A stretch of DNA of 51,814 nucleotides from Phenylobacterium sp. (GCF_031181185.1 NZ_JAPSKZ010000003.1:1-51814); one strand, 5' to 3'; positions 25,496 to 35,023 are shown, counted from the first letter of the stretch. Program-made: numbers and translations. Notes: a model not told the origin generated them from the letters alone.

Positions 25496-26200
25496 TTAGA
25501 GGCTCATCAGCTCGATCGACTTCGATTCGATGCGCTCTTCGAGGATGCGCATGAACTCAGCGCGCTTCAGGCCAGGCGGGATCGGCTCCAGGTACTCGAA
25601 GACGATCGTTCCAGGCTTGCGGAGGAAGCCGTGCGCCGGCCAGTGCACGCCGGCGTTCGTAGCCACCGGGCAGACCGGCACGTTCAGCTCGCGGTAGAGG
25701 GCGGCGATACCAGGCTTGTAATCGGGCGGAGCGCCCGGCGCCTTGCGGGTGCCTTCGGGGAAGATCACCACCTGCTGGCCGCGGGAGAAGCGCTCCGTTC
25801 CCTCTCGGATCACCTGGCGCATGGTCTTGGCCTGGCCGCCGCGGTCGATGACGATGCAGCCGGCCTTCTTGGCGTACCAGCCGAACCAGGGAATCCAGGC
25901 CAGTTCCTGCTTCATGACGAAGGCGGTGGCCGGCAGCCAGGTGAACTGGGCGAAGACGTCCAGCATGCACTGGTGCTTGGGCGCGACGAGGGCCGCCCCT
26001 TGAGGGATGAATTGCCGGCCGCGCACCTCCACCCGGATGCCGCAGATGCGCAGCATGGCCAGGACGCCGCGGCCCCAGAAGTGGAACATGGCGAAGGTCC
26101 AGCTGCGGGGGCCCAACAGGATTGGCGTCGCGGCCACGGCGATCACGGCCGTCCACAGGTAGAACAGCGCCACATAGGCGAACGAACGGACAGCGATCAC
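25496..26200 (-). CDS. plsC: 1-acyl-sn-glycerol-3-phosphate acyltransferase (lysophospholipid acyltransferase)
   Basis: 234 residues from the GTG at 26200, which overlaps the stop of the YdcF-like gene in GTGA; the frame is open further upstream but that is the shadow of ydcF. An N-terminal hydrophobic region anchors it at the inner membrane. Acyltransferase motifs: the catalytic HX4D as HQCMLD (76-81), the acceptor-binding FPEGTR at about 149, and PVCPVATNAG. It makes phosphatidic acid by acylating the sn-2 position of lysophosphatidate. It ends the ftsE-ftsX-ydcF-plsC transcript. Confidence 0.93.
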   Translation of the reverse strand: MIAVRSFAYVALFYLWTAVIAVAATPILLGPRSWTFAMFHFWGRGVLAMLRICGIRVEVRGRQFIPQGAALVAPKHQCMLDVFAQFTWLPATAFVMKQELAWIPWFGWYAKKAGCIVIDRGGQAKTMRQVIREGTERFSRGQQVVIFPEGTRKAPGAPPDYKPGIAALYRELNVPVCPVATNAGVHWPAHGFLRKPGTIVFEYLEPIPPGLKRAEFMRILEERIESKSIELMSL

Positions 26201-26832
26201 GAAACGGCCTTCGGTTGCGCCGCGTCGTACGGGGTTTCGCGGGGACCAAGCCCCAGCACCGCCTCGCGGCCGAGGATCGCCAGATACTTGCAATACTCGA
26301 CCACCATCAAGCGCACGGCGCGCGGGCTGCGCCACCAGCGGCTGGACTTCAGCGACGCGGTCGGCACGGCGTAGGTCTCGAGCCGCACGCCGGAGCCGTG
26401 GAACACCGCCCGCTGCTCGAGCATGGCGCGCGGCATGTGATAGTCGGCGGTGACGACGATCAGGCTGGAGTAGCGCATCGCCTTGGCCCAGTCGGCGGTC
26501 TCGCGAGCGTTGCCGACGGTGTCGGCGGCGGTGAAGCCCAGGTCCACACAGCAGTCGTAGAGCCGGCGCACGGCGCGCGAGACGTTGCGGATGTCTTCGC
26601 GGGTGGCTTCGCGGTTGACGCCCGAGACCAGCACGCGCTGGCCGTAGCCGTCCTCCAGGAGTCCGACGGCCGCCGCGAGGCGCTGGTTGGAACCGGCGCC
26701 GGTCAAGGCGACGATGCCTTCGGCGGGCTTCGGCAAGGGCGCAGGCGTCGATTGCTGGACGCGCTCGGCGAAGGCGAAGAGGCCGGCGAACCAGATCAGC
26801 GCCAGGACCAGGAAGGCCGCGATGGACTTCAT
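26197..26832 (-). CDS. YdcF family (DUF218) membrane protein
   Basis: 211 residues. One N-terminal transmembrane helix (about 4-22) places the DUF218 domain in the periplasm. Family motifs are present: GIVALTGAGSNQRLAAAVGLLEDGYGQRVLVSG, then TVGNARETADWA and LIVVTADYHMPRAML. DUF218 proteins such as SanA and ElyC affect envelope integrity and undecaprenyl-lipid handling. The tight linkage to ftsEX and plsC, four bases after ftsX and overlapping plsC, supports an envelope role. Confidence 0.9.
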   Translation of the reverse strand: MKSIAAFLVLALIWFAGLFAFAERVQQSTPAPLPKPAEGIVALTGAGSNQRLAAAVGLLEDGYGQRVLVSGVNREATREDIRNVSRAVRRLYDCCVDLGFTAADTVGNARETADWAKAMRYSSLIVVTADYHMPRAMLEQRAVFHGSGVRLETYAVPTASLKSSRWWRSPRAVRLMVVEYCKYLAILGREAVLGLGPRETPYDAAQPKAVS

Positions 26833-26836
26833 GGGG

Positions 26837-27727
26837 CTAGAGCTCCCGGATCAGGGCGTCGGCGGTCAGCCGCGCCGAGACGGCGGCGACCGCGGCGGCC
26901 AGCAGCGGGCAGGGCAGGACGGCCAGGAGGTCGAGCCAGGCGATGGGCAGGGCGGGCGTGATGCCCTCGCCGCCGCCGACCAGGCGCAGGATCGCGCCCA
27001 GCAGGGCCGCCGCCGCGGCGCCGATCGCGCCGGCCACGGCGGCGATGCCGGCGAACCGGATCTGGAACAGGGCCGCGATATAGCCGTCCTCGGCGCCGGC
27101 CAGGTGCAGCACCTCGACGACGTCGCGCCGGGCGGCGAGGCCGGCCCGGGTGGCGAAGGCCACCACCGCGCCGGCCGCCAGCGCGATCACTAGGAAGACG
27201 CCGGCGCCGGTCCAGCGCACGACGCCCGCGGCCCGGCGGATGTCCTTGATCCAGACGCTGTGGTCGTCGACCACGGCGTCGAGGCCCTGGGCCCGCAGGA
27301 TGGTGGAGAGCTGTTGGGCGGTAGCGGGCGACTCGGAATCCAGGGTGACAGCGACCAGGCGCGGCACCGGCAGGTCGTCGAGGTCGGTGACGTCGCCCAG
27401 CCAGGGGCGGACGAGCTCGTAGGCCTTCTCGCGCTCCAGGGCGCGGGCTTCGGCCACGCCGCGCACGCCGGCCAGGGCCTCGGCCGCGCGGGCGGCGGCG
27501 GCGTCAGGCGTCTCGCCCCCGCGGGCGCGGACAATGACGGTGGCCTCGCCGGTGAGCTGGTTGGCCCAGCCGCCGGCGGCGCGGTCGGCGGCGATGACGC
27601 CCATGGCTGTCAGACAGGCCAGGAAACACAGCACGGCGACAACGAAGATCAGCGCCGGGTCGCGGGCGTCCTTTTCGGGCAGGAAAGGCGCTGGCCGCCA
27701 GCGCGTGACGTCCATCGGCTCGCTCAT
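26837..27727 (-). CDS. ftsX: cell division ABC-transporter permease FtsX
   Basis: 296 residues. Four transmembrane segments (about 28-48, 170-190, 220-245, 265-290) flank a periplasmic domain (about 55-165), the standard FtsX topology. Its ATG overlaps the ftsE stop in ATGA. With FtsE it forms an ATP-driven complex at the division site that activates periplasmic cell-wall hydrolysis. The sequence is Ala-rich and only weakly conserved, as usual for FtsX; the assignment rests on topology and adjacency to ftsE. Confidence 0.93.
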   Translation of the reverse strand: MSEPMDVTRWRPAPFLPEKDARDPALIFVVAVLCFLACLTAMGVIAADRAAGGWANQLTGEATVIVRARGGETPDAAAARAAEALAGVRGVAEARALEREKAYELVRPWLGDVTDLDDLPVPRLVAVTLDSESPATAQQLSTILRAQGLDAVVDDHSVWIKDIRRAAGVVRWTGAGVFLVIALAAGAVVAFATRAGLAARRDVVEVLHLAGAEDGYIAALFQIRFAGIAAVAGAIGAAAAALLGAILRLVGGGEGITPALPIAWLDLLAVLPCPLLAAAVAAVSARLTADALIREL

Positions 27728-28461
27728 CCGTCAGCCCCCGTTTTGGGGCCGAGCGGCGGCAGCGCGGCGATGCGGCCGCCTTCGAGGTTCAGGACCGGCT
27801 TGTTCGAGCGAGCGACGAGATCCTGGTCGTGGGTCGCGATGACGACGGTGGTTCCGAGGCGGTTCAGCTCGACGAACAGGCGGAAGATGCGCAGCGCCAT
27901 CTCGTGATCGACGTTGCCGGTGGGCTCGTCGGCCAGCAAAATCTCGGGCCGGTTTACCACCGCACGGGCGATGGCGAGCCGCTGCTTCTCGCCGCCGGCC
28001 AGCGTCGGGGGAAGGGCGTTCATCCGCTTGCCCAGACCCACCCACGCCAGAAGTTCGGCGACGTCGTTGCGGTACTCCGCGGCCTTGTGCCCGGCGATGC
28101 GCAGGGGCAGGGCGGCGTTCTCGAACGCCGACAGGTGGTCGAGCAGCAGGAGGTCCTGGAAGACTACGCCGATCCGCTGGCGCAGCTTGGGCAGCTGGCT
28201 GCTTTTCAGGCTGCGCGTGTCCTCGCCGAACAGGTGGACGGCGCCCGAGGACGGCCGCGCCGCAAGGTAGACCAGCTTGAGCAGCGAGCTCTTGCCCGCG
28301 CCAGAGGGGCCGGTGACGAAATGGAACGAGCCGCGCGGCAGCGAAAAGTTGAGATCAGACAGCACTTCGGGCCCGCGTCCATAGCGCATGGACACGCCGT
28401 CAAAGCGGACGATTTCGTCGGCGGCGTCGGACGCCGCTGCGGCGCTGGGCTTTCTGGACAT
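27724..28461 (-). CDS. ftsE: cell division ATP-binding protein FtsE
   Basis: 245 residues. Walker A GPSGAGKSS (51-59), Q loop GVVFQDLLLLDHLSAFEN, signature LAGGEKQRLAIARA (the usual LSGGQ reads LAGGE, common in FtsE), Walker B ILLADEPTGNVD, and switch His in VIATHD. An N-terminal extension of about 17 residues precedes the ATPase core. First gene of ftsE-ftsX-ydcF-plsC; 57 bases separate it from the divergent zinc-ribbon gene. Confidence 0.96.
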   Translation of the reverse strand: MSRKPSAAAASDAADEIVRFDGVSMRYGRGPEVLSDLNFSLPRGSFHFVTGPSGAGKSSLLKLVYLAARPSSGAVHLFGEDTRSLKSSQLPKLRQRIGVVFQDLLLLDHLSAFENAALPLRIAGHKAAEYRNDVAELLAWVGLGKRMNALPPTLAGGEKQRLAIARAVVNRPEILLADEPTGNVDHEMALRIFRLFVELNRLGTTVVIATHDQDLVARSNKPVLNLEGGRIAALPPLGPKTGADG

Positions 28462-28518
28462 GGAGGCCGAAATCGGCGACCTCGGGTGTGAGGGTGCTGG
28501 AGCGTCCGATTCGGCGTC

Positions 28519-29382
28519 ATGATACTGACCTGTCCAGACTGCGCCACCAGCTATTTCGTGGACGATGCGCGCGTTCCGCCGGAAGGCCGGTCGGTGAAAT
28601 GCTCCGCGTGCGGAACGCGCTGGCGCGCCATGCCTGAGGCTGCGGCGGCCGCCGCGCCTGAAAAATCCGCCGTGCCGCCTCCATCCGAACCCGAACCCGA
28701 GCCCGCGCCGGCCACCGCCGAGGTCCCGGCTGAGTCCGAGCCTGCGCCGCCGCCGAGGCTTGCGCCCGAGGACGTAGAGATCGTCGCCGAGCCGGCGCCG
28801 ACGCGGCGCGTGGCGCCCGTAAAGCCGGCCTCCAAGCCGAAGCGCCCGGGCGCGGTCGGCGTCGGCGTCGGGATCGCGGCGGCCGTCGCAGCCGTCGCTG
28901 GAGTCGTGGTGTTCCGCGAGCAGGTGGTGGGTCTTTGGCCGGGCAGCGCCGCGGCCTTCGCCGCGGTCGGGTTGCCAACCGACCGGCTGGGCCTCGTGAT
29001 CGACGACGTGAAATCCCAGGCCGTGCTGCAGGGCGGCCGGCCCGTGCTGTCGGTGACCGGCGCGATTCGCAACGCCCGCGGTGAGACGGTGACTGCGCCC
29101 TCGTTACGCGTCAGCCTGCTGGACCGCGACGGCAAGCCGGTGGCCGCGAAGATCGCCCGGCCGCTGAACGCCCAGATCCCGCCGGGGGCGAAGCGTTATT
29201 TCGCCATCTCCATCCCGGATCCGCCCTCCGCCTCGGCCTCGCTGGACATCGTCTTCGAGGCGCCGGCGACGAACACCGCAAAGGCCCCGGTGGACGCGCC
29301 GGTCGAGGCCGTGCTCGGTCCCGAGCCGATGGAAGCCCAGCCCCTTCCCGAAACCCATGAGCCGCCCGCCGACCATGGCTGA
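28519..29382 (+). CDS. MJ0042-type zinc-ribbon protein with membrane anchor
   Basis: 287 residues. The N-terminus is an MJ0042/zinc-ribbon finger with two CxxC pairs (CPDCATSYFVDDARVPPEGR, then CSACGTRW). A Pro/Ala/Glu-rich linker runs from about 45 to 110, followed by a transmembrane helix (VGVGIAAAVAAVAGVVVF) and a C-terminal beta-sandwich (about 150-260) of DUF3426 type (VLSVTGAIRNARGETVTAPSLRV). The finger would be cytoplasmic and the sandwich periplasmic. Function is unknown. The stop overlaps the following phosphoribosyltransferase start. Confidence 0.88.
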   Translation: MILTCPDCATSYFVDDARVPPEGRSVKCSACGTRWRAMPEAAAAAAPEKSAVPPPSEPEPEPAPATAEVPAESEPAPPPRLAPEDVEIVAEPAPTRRVAPVKPASKPKRPGAVGVGVGIAAAVAAVAGVVVFREQVVGLWPGSAAAFAAVGLPTDRLGLVIDDVKSQAVLQGGRPVLSVTGAIRNARGETVTAPSLRVSLLDRDGKPVAAKIARPLNAQIPPGAKRYFAISIPDPPSASASLDIVFEAPATNTAKAPVDAPVEAVLGPEPMEAQPLPETHEPPADHG

Positions 29383-29902
29383 CGCCCAACCTGCCGTCCT
29401 CCTCTCGGAAGCCGAGATCGCCGAGCGGGTGGAGGCGCTCGCCCGAAAGATCGCGCCCAGGATCGACGACGAGACCGTCGCGGTCTGCCTGCTGACAGGC
29501 GGCCTATGGTTCTGCTCGGACCTGATGCGGGCGCTCGCCCGGCAGGGGCGGTTCGTCCGCTTCGACGCGCTGTGGCTGGCCTCCTACAAGGATGAGCGCC
29601 AGTCCAGCGGCCGCTGCGAGGTCCGCGCGGACCTGCAGCGCCCGATCGCGGGCCGCAAGGCGCTGGTCGTGGACGACGTGTTCGACACCGGTCTGTCGCT
29701 GTCGGAGGCCGCGCGGCTGGTGCGGGACTCAGGGGCGAGCGAGGTGCTGACCGCCGTCTTCGCCCGCAAGCCCTGGCCGACGGAACGCGCGATCCAGCCC
29801 GACTTCGTAGGCTGGGAGGCGCCCGCACGGTTCCTTGTGGGGTACGGCATGGACGCCGCCGGCCAGCTGCGCGGCCTGCCGTTCGTCGGCGCGCTGGATT
29901 AG
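29375..29902 (+). CDS. phosphoribosyltransferase, hypoxanthine type
   Basis: 175 residues from the ATG at 29375; an in-frame ATG six codons earlier (29357) is equally open, and neither has a clear ribosome site. The PRPP-binding motif is ALVVDDVFDTGLSLSEAARLV, with VAVCLLTGGLWFCSDLMRAL as the pyrophosphate loop and VRFDALWLASYKD as the flexible loop. The layout matches hypoxanthine-guanine phosphoribosyltransferases (purine salvage). It overlaps the zinc-ribbon gene by eight bases and is convergent with lysA. Confidence 0.9.
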   Translation: MADAQPAVLLSEAEIAERVEALARKIAPRIDDETVAVCLLTGGLWFCSDLMRALARQGRFVRFDALWLASYKDERQSSGRCEVRADLQRPIAGRKALVVDDVFDTGLSLSEAARLVRDSGASEVLTAVFARKPWPTERAIQPDFVGWEAPARFLVGYGMDAAGQLRGLPFVGALD

Positions 29903-29903
29903 G

Positions 29904-31169
29904 TCAGAGCCACGGCGCGGGGGTCTCCCGCGCCAGCATGTCGTCGTAGCTGGGCCGTGGGCGCACGACGGCGAACTCGCCGCCTTTCACAAGCACCTCG
30001 GGGACCAGCGGGCGGGAGTTGTACTCGCTGGACATGGCCGCCCCGTAGGCGCCCGCTGTCATGAAAGCGACGAGGTCCCCGCGTGCGAGCGGCGGCAGCT
30101 TGCGGTCGCGGGTGAAGGTGTCGCCGGTCTCGCAGACAGGCCCCACGACGTCGTAAGCCTGCGCCTCGCCGCCGCGCGGATTCACCGGGCGGATGTCGTG
30201 GTAGGCGTCGTACATGGCCGGCCGCAGGAGGTCGTTCATCGCCGCGTCCAGCACGAGGAACCGGCGGTCGGGCCGCTGGTGCACGTGGACGACCCGCGAG
30301 AGCAGGACGCCGGCGTTGGCGGCGATCATCCGACCGGGTTCAAAGGCCAGGCCCACGTCCAGCCCGCTGGTGGCCCGGGCGATCATCGCCGCGTAGTCGC
30401 CCGGCGAGGGCGGCTCGGGCTGGTTGAAGTAGGGCACGCCCAGGCCGCCGCCGAGGTCCAGGCGCTCGACCCGCAGGCCTTCGGACTGCAGGCGCTGGAC
30501 CAGCCCGCGCATCTTGACGAAGGCTTCCTCCATAGGAGCCAGGTCCGTGATCTGGCTTCCGATGTGGCAGGCGACGCCGACGGGCCGCACGCCCGCCAGG
30601 TTCGAGGCCTTGGCGTAGAGCCGCTCGGCCTCGGAGAAGCTGACGCCGAACTTGCTGTCCGCCTTGCCGGTGGAGATCTTGTCGTGGCCGCCGGCGCCCA
30701 CATCGGGGTTCACGCGGATGGCGATCTCGGCGCGGACGCCAAGGTCCTGCGCCACGCGGTTGACGAGGTCGAGCTCCGGCTCGGACTCCACGTTGATCTC
30801 GGCCACGCCGGCCTTGAGCGCAAACGCGATCTCGCCCTCGGTCTTGCCGACGCCGGAGAAGACGATCCGCTCGGGCGGCACGCCGGCGGCCAGGGCGCGG
30901 CGGACCTCGCCCTCTGACACCACGTCGGCGCCGGCGCCCAGCCGGGCCAGGGTGCGGATCACCGCGATGTTAGGGTTGGCCTTCACGGCATAGGCGATCA
31001 GCGGGTCGCGGACTCCCGCGCCGGTCAGCGCGTCACGCAGCACCGTGAAGTGCCGCTCCAGCGTGGCCGAGGAATAGACGTAGACGGGCGTGCCGACAGC
31101 CTCGGCGATGCGGGCCAGCGGCACGTCCTCGCAGTGGAGCTCGCCGTCGCGAAGCTCGAAATGGTTCAT
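29904..31169 (-). CDS. lysA: diaminopimelate decarboxylase
   Basis: 421 residues, normal for LysA. It decarboxylates meso-diaminopimelate to L-lysine with pyridoxal phosphate. The cofactor Lys is in IAYAVKANPN, the glycine-rich phosphate site is LDLGGGLGVPY, and the second-subunit active-site Cys is in GPVCETGDTF. Its ATG overlaps the stop of lptM in ATGA. The order argH-lptM-lysA is standard in alphaproteobacteria. Confidence 0.97.
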   Translation of the reverse strand: MNHFELRDGELHCEDVPLARIAEAVGTPVYVYSSATLERHFTVLRDALTGAGVRDPLIAYAVKANPNIAVIRTLARLGAGADVVSEGEVRRALAAGVPPERIVFSGVGKTEGEIAFALKAGVAEINVESEPELDLVNRVAQDLGVRAEIAIRVNPDVGAGGHDKISTGKADSKFGVSFSEAERLYAKASNLAGVRPVGVACHIGSQITDLAPMEEAFVKMRGLVQRLQSEGLRVERLDLGGGLGVPYFNQPEPPSPGDYAAMIARATSGLDVGLAFEPGRMIAANAGVLLSRVVHVHQRPDRRFLVLDAAMNDLLRPAMYDAYHDIRPVNPRGGEAQAYDVVGPVCETGDTFTRDRKLPPLARGDLVAFMTAGAYGAAMSSEYNSRPLVPEVLVKGGEFAVVRPRPSYDDMLARETPAPWL

Positions 31170-31480
31170 CGGCGCGGGAGCGCGTAGGGGTCGGGCAGGG
31201 CGCCCTGCGGGGCGGTGCGGCCGGGGTCGGGCGAGGTGCCCTCGATCGGCAGGGTGCGCGGCGGGGCCGGATCGGTGCTGCGGTCGCGCGGATCGACGGT
31301 GTCGACCGGACGGGCCGGGTCGCGCTCGCGCTGGGCGTCGTCCGCGTCCTTGGTCGTGTTGCGCTCGGCGCCGAACAGCGGGCCGGGGCGCTCGAGCTGG
31401 CCCACCTTGCCGCAGGCGGAGAGCCCGGCAGCGGCGGCCATGAGGACCGCGAGCGCGGCGGTGGTGCTCTTGAGGCTCAT
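31166..31480 (-). CDS. lptM: LptM/LPTL-type small lipoprotein
   Basis: 104 residues from the ATG at 31480, which has AAGGAG eight bases upstream. The signal peptide ends in a lipobox ([19 protein letters not shown]): Cys is lipidated and the following GxxGxLxxP motif is diagnostic of the small lipoprotein between argH and lysA, called LptM (YifL) in E. coli, where it assists maturation of the LPS translocon LptD. The C-terminal region is long, acidic and disordered compared with the ~65-residue E. coli protein. Coupled on both sides by ATGA overlaps. Confidence 0.93.
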   Translation of the reverse strand: MSLKSTTAALAVLMAAAAGLSACGKVGQLERPGPLFGAERNTTKDADDAQRERDPARPVDTVDPRDRSTDPAPPRTLPIEGTSPDPGRTAPQGALPDPYALPRR

Positions 31481-32898
31481 GCCAGGATCTCCTTCCAACG
31501 CTTGATCTGAGCCCGGACCTGGTCCGGGGACGTTCCGCCGTAGCTGCGGCGGCTGGCGACGGAGGCTTCCGGCGTCAGCACCTCATAGACGCTCGCCGTG
31601 ATCCGCTCGTCCAGCTTCTGCAGCTCGGGCAAGACAAGATCGGACAGGCTGCAGCCGAGTTCCTCGGCCCGCTTCACCGCGGCGCCGGTGACATGGTGGG
31701 CGTCGCGGAACGGCAGGTTCAGCTCGCGCACCAGCCAGTCGGCCAGATCCGTTGCCGTCGAGAAGCCCGAGCCGGCGGCCTGCGTCATGTTCTCGATGTT
31801 GGGTTGCAGATCCGCGACCATGCCGGCCATGGCGAGGAGGGACAGCTCGAGCGCGTCGAAGGCCTCGAACGTCGGGACCTTGTCCTCCTGCATGTCCTTC
31901 GAATAGGTCAGCGGCAGCCCCTTCATGACGACCGCCAGCTGCTGGAAGCTGGCCAGCAGGCGGCCGGCCTTGGCGCGGACGAGCTCGGCCGCGTCGGGGT
32001 TCTTCTTCTGCGGCATGATCGACGAGCCGGTCGTGAATGCGTCGGAGAGCTTCACGAAGCCGAACTGCGGCGTCATCCAGATCACGATCTCCTCGGCCAA
32101 CCGCGAGAGATGGATCGCGCAGATGCCGCCGGCCGCCAGCGCCTCCAGGGCGAAGTCGCGGTCGGCGACGCTGTCGAGCGAATTGGCGGTCGGGCGGTCG
32201 AAGCCCAGCGCCTGGGCGGTCATCTCGCGGTCGATCGGGAATGGGGAGCCGGCCAGGGCGGCCGCGCCCAGCGGACACTCATTCATGCGGGTCCGGGCAT
32301 CTGCGAACCGCGCGGCGTCGCGACCGAACATCTCCACATAGGCCATCAGGTGATGGCCGAAGGTAACGGGCTGGGCCGGCTGCAGGTGGGTGAAGCCCGG
32401 CATCACGGCGTCGGCATGGGCCTCGGCCTTGGCCACCAGCGCCTTCTGGAGCGCGCGGAGCTGGGCCACGGTGCGGTCGCAAGCGTCCCGGACCCACATC
32501 CGGAAGTCGAGGGCCACCTGGTCGTTGCGCGAACGGGCCGTGTGCAGCCGGCCGGCGGCGGGGCCGATCAGTTCGCGCAGCCGCGCCTCCACGTTCATGT
32601 GGATGTCTTCGTACTCCTCGCGGAACGGGAAGGTCCCGGCGGCGATCTCGCCCTCGATCGTCGCCAGGCCCTGTTGGATCGCCGTCTCGTCCTCGGCGGA
32701 CAGGACGCCTGCGGTCCGCAGCATGGCGGCATGGGCGCGGGAGCCCGCCAGGTCCTGGGCGGCGAGCCGCTTGTCGAAGCCGATGGAGACGTTGATCGCC
32801 TGCATCAGTTCGGCCGGCTTGCCTGAAAACCGTCCACCCCACATAGCTTGGCCCGCCGGAGCGGTCCGGCCAGACGCGTCAGAGGAGTCGTCGGTCAT
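31477..32898 (-). CDS. argH: argininosuccinate lyase
   Basis: 473 residues from the ATG at 32898. The conserved core begins at MWGGRFSG, where an in-frame ATG (32844) is the alternative. It splits argininosuccinate into arginine and fumarate. Active-site loops: [17 protein letters not shown], the TFGHHLMAY block, and the flexible [20 protein letters not shown] with the catalytic Ser. First gene of argH-lptM-lysA. The chosen ATG directly abuts the ATG of the divergent tlpA gene. Confidence 0.97.
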   Translation of the reverse strand: MTDDSSDASGRTAPAGQAMWGGRFSGKPAELMQAINVSIGFDKRLAAQDLAGSRAHAAMLRTAGVLSAEDETAIQQGLATIEGEIAAGTFPFREEYEDIHMNVEARLRELIGPAAGRLHTARSRNDQVALDFRMWVRDACDRTVAQLRALQKALVAKAEAHADAVMPGFTHLQPAQPVTFGHHLMAYVEMFGRDAARFADARTRMNECPLGAAALAGSPFPIDREMTAQALGFDRPTANSLDSVADRDFALEALAAGGICAIHLSRLAEEIVIWMTPQFGFVKLSDAFTTGSSIMPQKKNPDAAELVRAKAGRLLASFQQLAVVMKGLPLTYSKDMQEDKVPTFEAFDALELSLLAMAGMVADLQPNIENMTQAAGSGFSTATDLADWLVRELNLPFRDAHHVTGAAVKRAEELGCSLSDLVLPELQKLDERITASVYEVLTPEASVASRRSYGGTSPDQVRAQIKRWKEILA

Positions 32899-33531
32899 AT
32901 GAGCGAAGGTCCAGCGGCCACCACGAAGCCCAAGGGCGTGTTGAAATGGGCCCTCTGGGGCGCAGCCCTCCTGGGCGTCGCCGCGGTTCTCTACATCATC
33001 GGTCAGGCTTCCACCAAGCCGCAGGTCCACACCGAAGCGACGGCGCCCGCCGCGCCCGCGGCCAAGACCCTGATGAGCAAGTGGAGCACCGAAGCGGCCG
33101 GCGCGCCGCCGCCGGACTACGCCTTCTATGATGAGGCCGGAAAGCCGGTGAAGGTGGCCGACCTGAAGGGCAAGGTGGTGGTGATGAACGTCTGGGCGAC
33201 GTGGTGCGCGCCCTGCAAGGTGGAGATGCCGACGCTCGCCAAGCTGCAGGCGGCCTATGCGGGCCAGCCGGTCGAGGTGGTGGCCGTCAGCATCGATTCC
33301 GAAAGCTCGGCCGCCGAGGCCCGGCTGTTCATCGCCAGCCACGACCCGCTGAAGTTCTACCACGACCGCGAGATGAAGCTGCCGTTCCGCATGGACCCGC
33401 CGGCGGCCGGCGCGCCGACCACGGTGGTCTACGGCAAGGACGGCCGGGAGATCGGCCGCGTGGCGGGCGAGGCCGACTGGTCGGGCGCGGAGGCCAAGGC
33501 CCTGGTCGACAAGGCCCTGGCCGCGGACTGA
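32899..33531 (+). CDS. TlpA-family membrane-anchored thiol-disulfide oxidoreductase
   Basis: 210 residues. One N-terminal helix (about 13-34) anchors it in the inner membrane with the thioredoxin domain in the periplasm. The active site is WCAPC (Cys103 and Cys106), followed by the cis-Pro region [12 protein letters not shown]. The TlpA/ResE-like family reduces disulfides for cytochrome assembly or copper delivery. The ATG at 32899 is chosen; GAGGAG lies 11 bases upstream. Head-to-head with argH with no base between the two start codons. Confidence 0.94.
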   Translation: MSEGPAATTKPKGVLKWALWGAALLGVAAVLYIIGQASTKPQVHTEATAPAAPAAKTLMSKWSTEAAGAPPPDYAFYDEAGKPVKVADLKGKVVVMNVWATWCAPCKVEMPTLAKLQAAYAGQPVEVVAVSIDSESSAAEARLFIASHDPLKFYHDREMKLPFRMDPPAAGAPTTVVYGKDGREIGRVAGEADWSGAEAKALVDKALAAD

Positions 33532-33534
33532 GGT

Positions 33535-33948
33535 CTAGGCGGCCTCGACTTCCTTCACCGCCGCCTCCGGGGTCAGCGCGCGGAGCAGGCCGACCAGCGA
33601 GCTGCGGGCCTCGGGCGCCAGGCGCTCGTAGGCGGCGAGCAGCTCGAGGGCTCCCGGCGTGCGCAGGCGGGTGAGCAGGTCCAGATCACGGGCGGTTTCC
33701 TTGTCGGGCCCATCGAACACGTCCATCAGGTCGGTCACGCGGCAGCGCAGCGCACGCGCGATCAGCACCAGCCGAGAGAAGGAGATGCGGTTCGCGCCGT
33801 TCTCGTACTTCTGGATCTGCTGAAAGCTGACGCCGCACTGCTCGGCCAGCGCCTCCTGCGACATGCCGATCGTCCGTCTGCGGATCCGGACAGCAGCGCC
33901 GAGCGCGATGTCCATCGGATCCGGCGCCTTGGTCGACGTCTCGGCCAT
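33535..33948 (-). CDS. XRE-family helix-turn-helix regulator
   Basis: 137 residues from the ATG at 33948 with AAGGAG eight bases upstream. The helix-turn-helix (about residues 16-70) reads GAAVRIRRRTIGMSQEALAEQCGVSFQQIQKYENGANRISFSRLV. A helical C-terminal tail (about 85-137) likely mediates dimerisation. This regulator is common in Caulobacteraceae and rhizobia, with diverse targets. It is divergent from the LprI-like gene; the 148 bases between hold the repeat GAAAA-GCG-TTTTC at 34030-34042, a possible operator. Confidence 0.92.
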   Translation of the reverse strand: MAETSTKAPDPMDIALGAAVRIRRRTIGMSQEALAEQCGVSFQQIQKYENGANRISFSRLVLIARALRCRVTDLMDVFDGPDKETARDLDLLTRLRTPGALELLAAYERLAPEARSSLVGLLRALTPEAAVKEVEAA

Positions 33949-34096
33949 GTGGATTCTCCTTACCCCGAAGCGCGATTCTACGAACCGCGTTATCTCAAGC
34001 CATGCAGTAAAGGCCCTTGTTGCAGGTCTGAAAAGCGTTTTCGAGCCTTGTAGAAATACGGTGCAACCTGAGCCTTGGTTGCGTGTTCGTGGAGTC

Positions 34097-35023
34097 ATGC
34101 CACGGGCTGCGGACGTTTGGTGGGACGATCTGAGGCAGGAGGCTGAGCTTCCGCCTCCGCCGCCCCGTCTGCGCTCGAAGGCGCCGATGATCGCGGGCGT
34201 GGTCCTGGCGGCCGCGGTTGCGGGCGGTGTGGGCTGGTGGCTCAGCTCGCCCAGCAAGACCTATTTCGACAATCCAGAGGTCCGGTCCGCGACCGCCGAG
34301 GTTGTGCGCGCCGCGTCCCCGGCCGCCGATCCGGAACAGGTGCGTCGCGCCTACGAGGAGTTCGGCCTCGTCTATGCGAACAGCGGCGTGGACGGCCTGG
34401 CGCGGTTCACGGAGAGCTGCGCCCAGTCACTGCAGGCCGACGGGCGCATCCTCGATTTCTGCCTGGCTTTCGATATGTTCGCCGGGACGGTCGCGCAGGC
34501 CGCCGAGCCGCCCGGCAAGGCCGAGGCGCGCCGTATCGCCCTCGTCCAGGCCGCGCTCCCGGGCGCCGATCCGGACGCCAGGATCGCGGAGGTGCAGCGC
34601 CTGATGCGCCAGGCGAGCGGTATGCAGACGGCGTCGGTCCCCGAGACGCCAGCGCCGGCCGTGGCCGCGCCGAGTACCGCCCCCGCGCCCGCGAAGGCCG
34701 CGCCGATCCGGCTCGCCAAGGCCGCTGCGCCGCCGCCGAAAGCCCGCAGCGCGGGCGGCGCCTGCCGGCTGCAGCCGACGCCGGCCGACCGGCTGCTCTG
34801 CGCCAACCCGACCCTGAAGATCCAGGAGCGGCGGATGAAGGACGCCTACGAACGCGCCCTCGCCGCCGGGGCCGACCCGCTGGTCATCGATCGCGGCCAG
34901 GCCGAATGGCGCGCGATGCGCAACGCCGCCGACACGCGGGCCGAACTCGCCGACCTTTACGCCCGGCGCACCCGGGAACTCAGCGAGGCCGCCGAAACCG
35001 CCGCGCGGACGCCGCCCAGTTAA
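34097..35023 (+). CDS. membrane protein with C-terminal LprI-like (DUF1311) domain
   Basis: 308 residues from the ATG at 34097. The N-terminus is cytoplasmic with a Pro run (PPPPPR) before one transmembrane helix (about 30-48). An exposed helical region (about 60-160, with paired Cys in TESCAQ and DFCLAF) follows, then an Ala/Pro linker (about 175-220), and finally a C-terminal domain with CRLQPTPADRLLCANPTLKIQERRMKDAYERAL, typical of the LprI/DUF1311 family including periplasmic lysozyme inhibitors. Function here is not established. Confidence 0.85.
   Translation: MPRAADVWWDDLRQEAELPPPPPRLRSKAPMIAGVVLAAAVAGGVGWWLSSPSKTYFDNPEVRSATAEVVRAASPAADPEQVRRAYEEFGLVYANSGVDGLARFTESCAQSLQADGRILDFCLAFDMFAGTVAQAAEPPGKAEARRIALVQAALPGADPDARIAEVQRLMRQASGMQTASVPETPAPAVAAPSTAPAPAKAAPIRLAKAAAPPPKARSAGGACRLQPTPADRLLCANPTLKIQERRMKDAYERALAAGADPLVIDRGQAEWRAMRNAADTRAELADLYARRTRELSEAAETAARTPPS

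Noticed and set aside
32899-33363. Upstream extension of argH
   Set aside because: Antisense to the tlpA coding region; the argininosuccinate lyase homology starts after 32898.
33976-34055. TTCTAC...GTAGAA pair in the XRE intergenic region
   Set aside because: Six-base arms almost 70 bases apart; too weak to call an operator.
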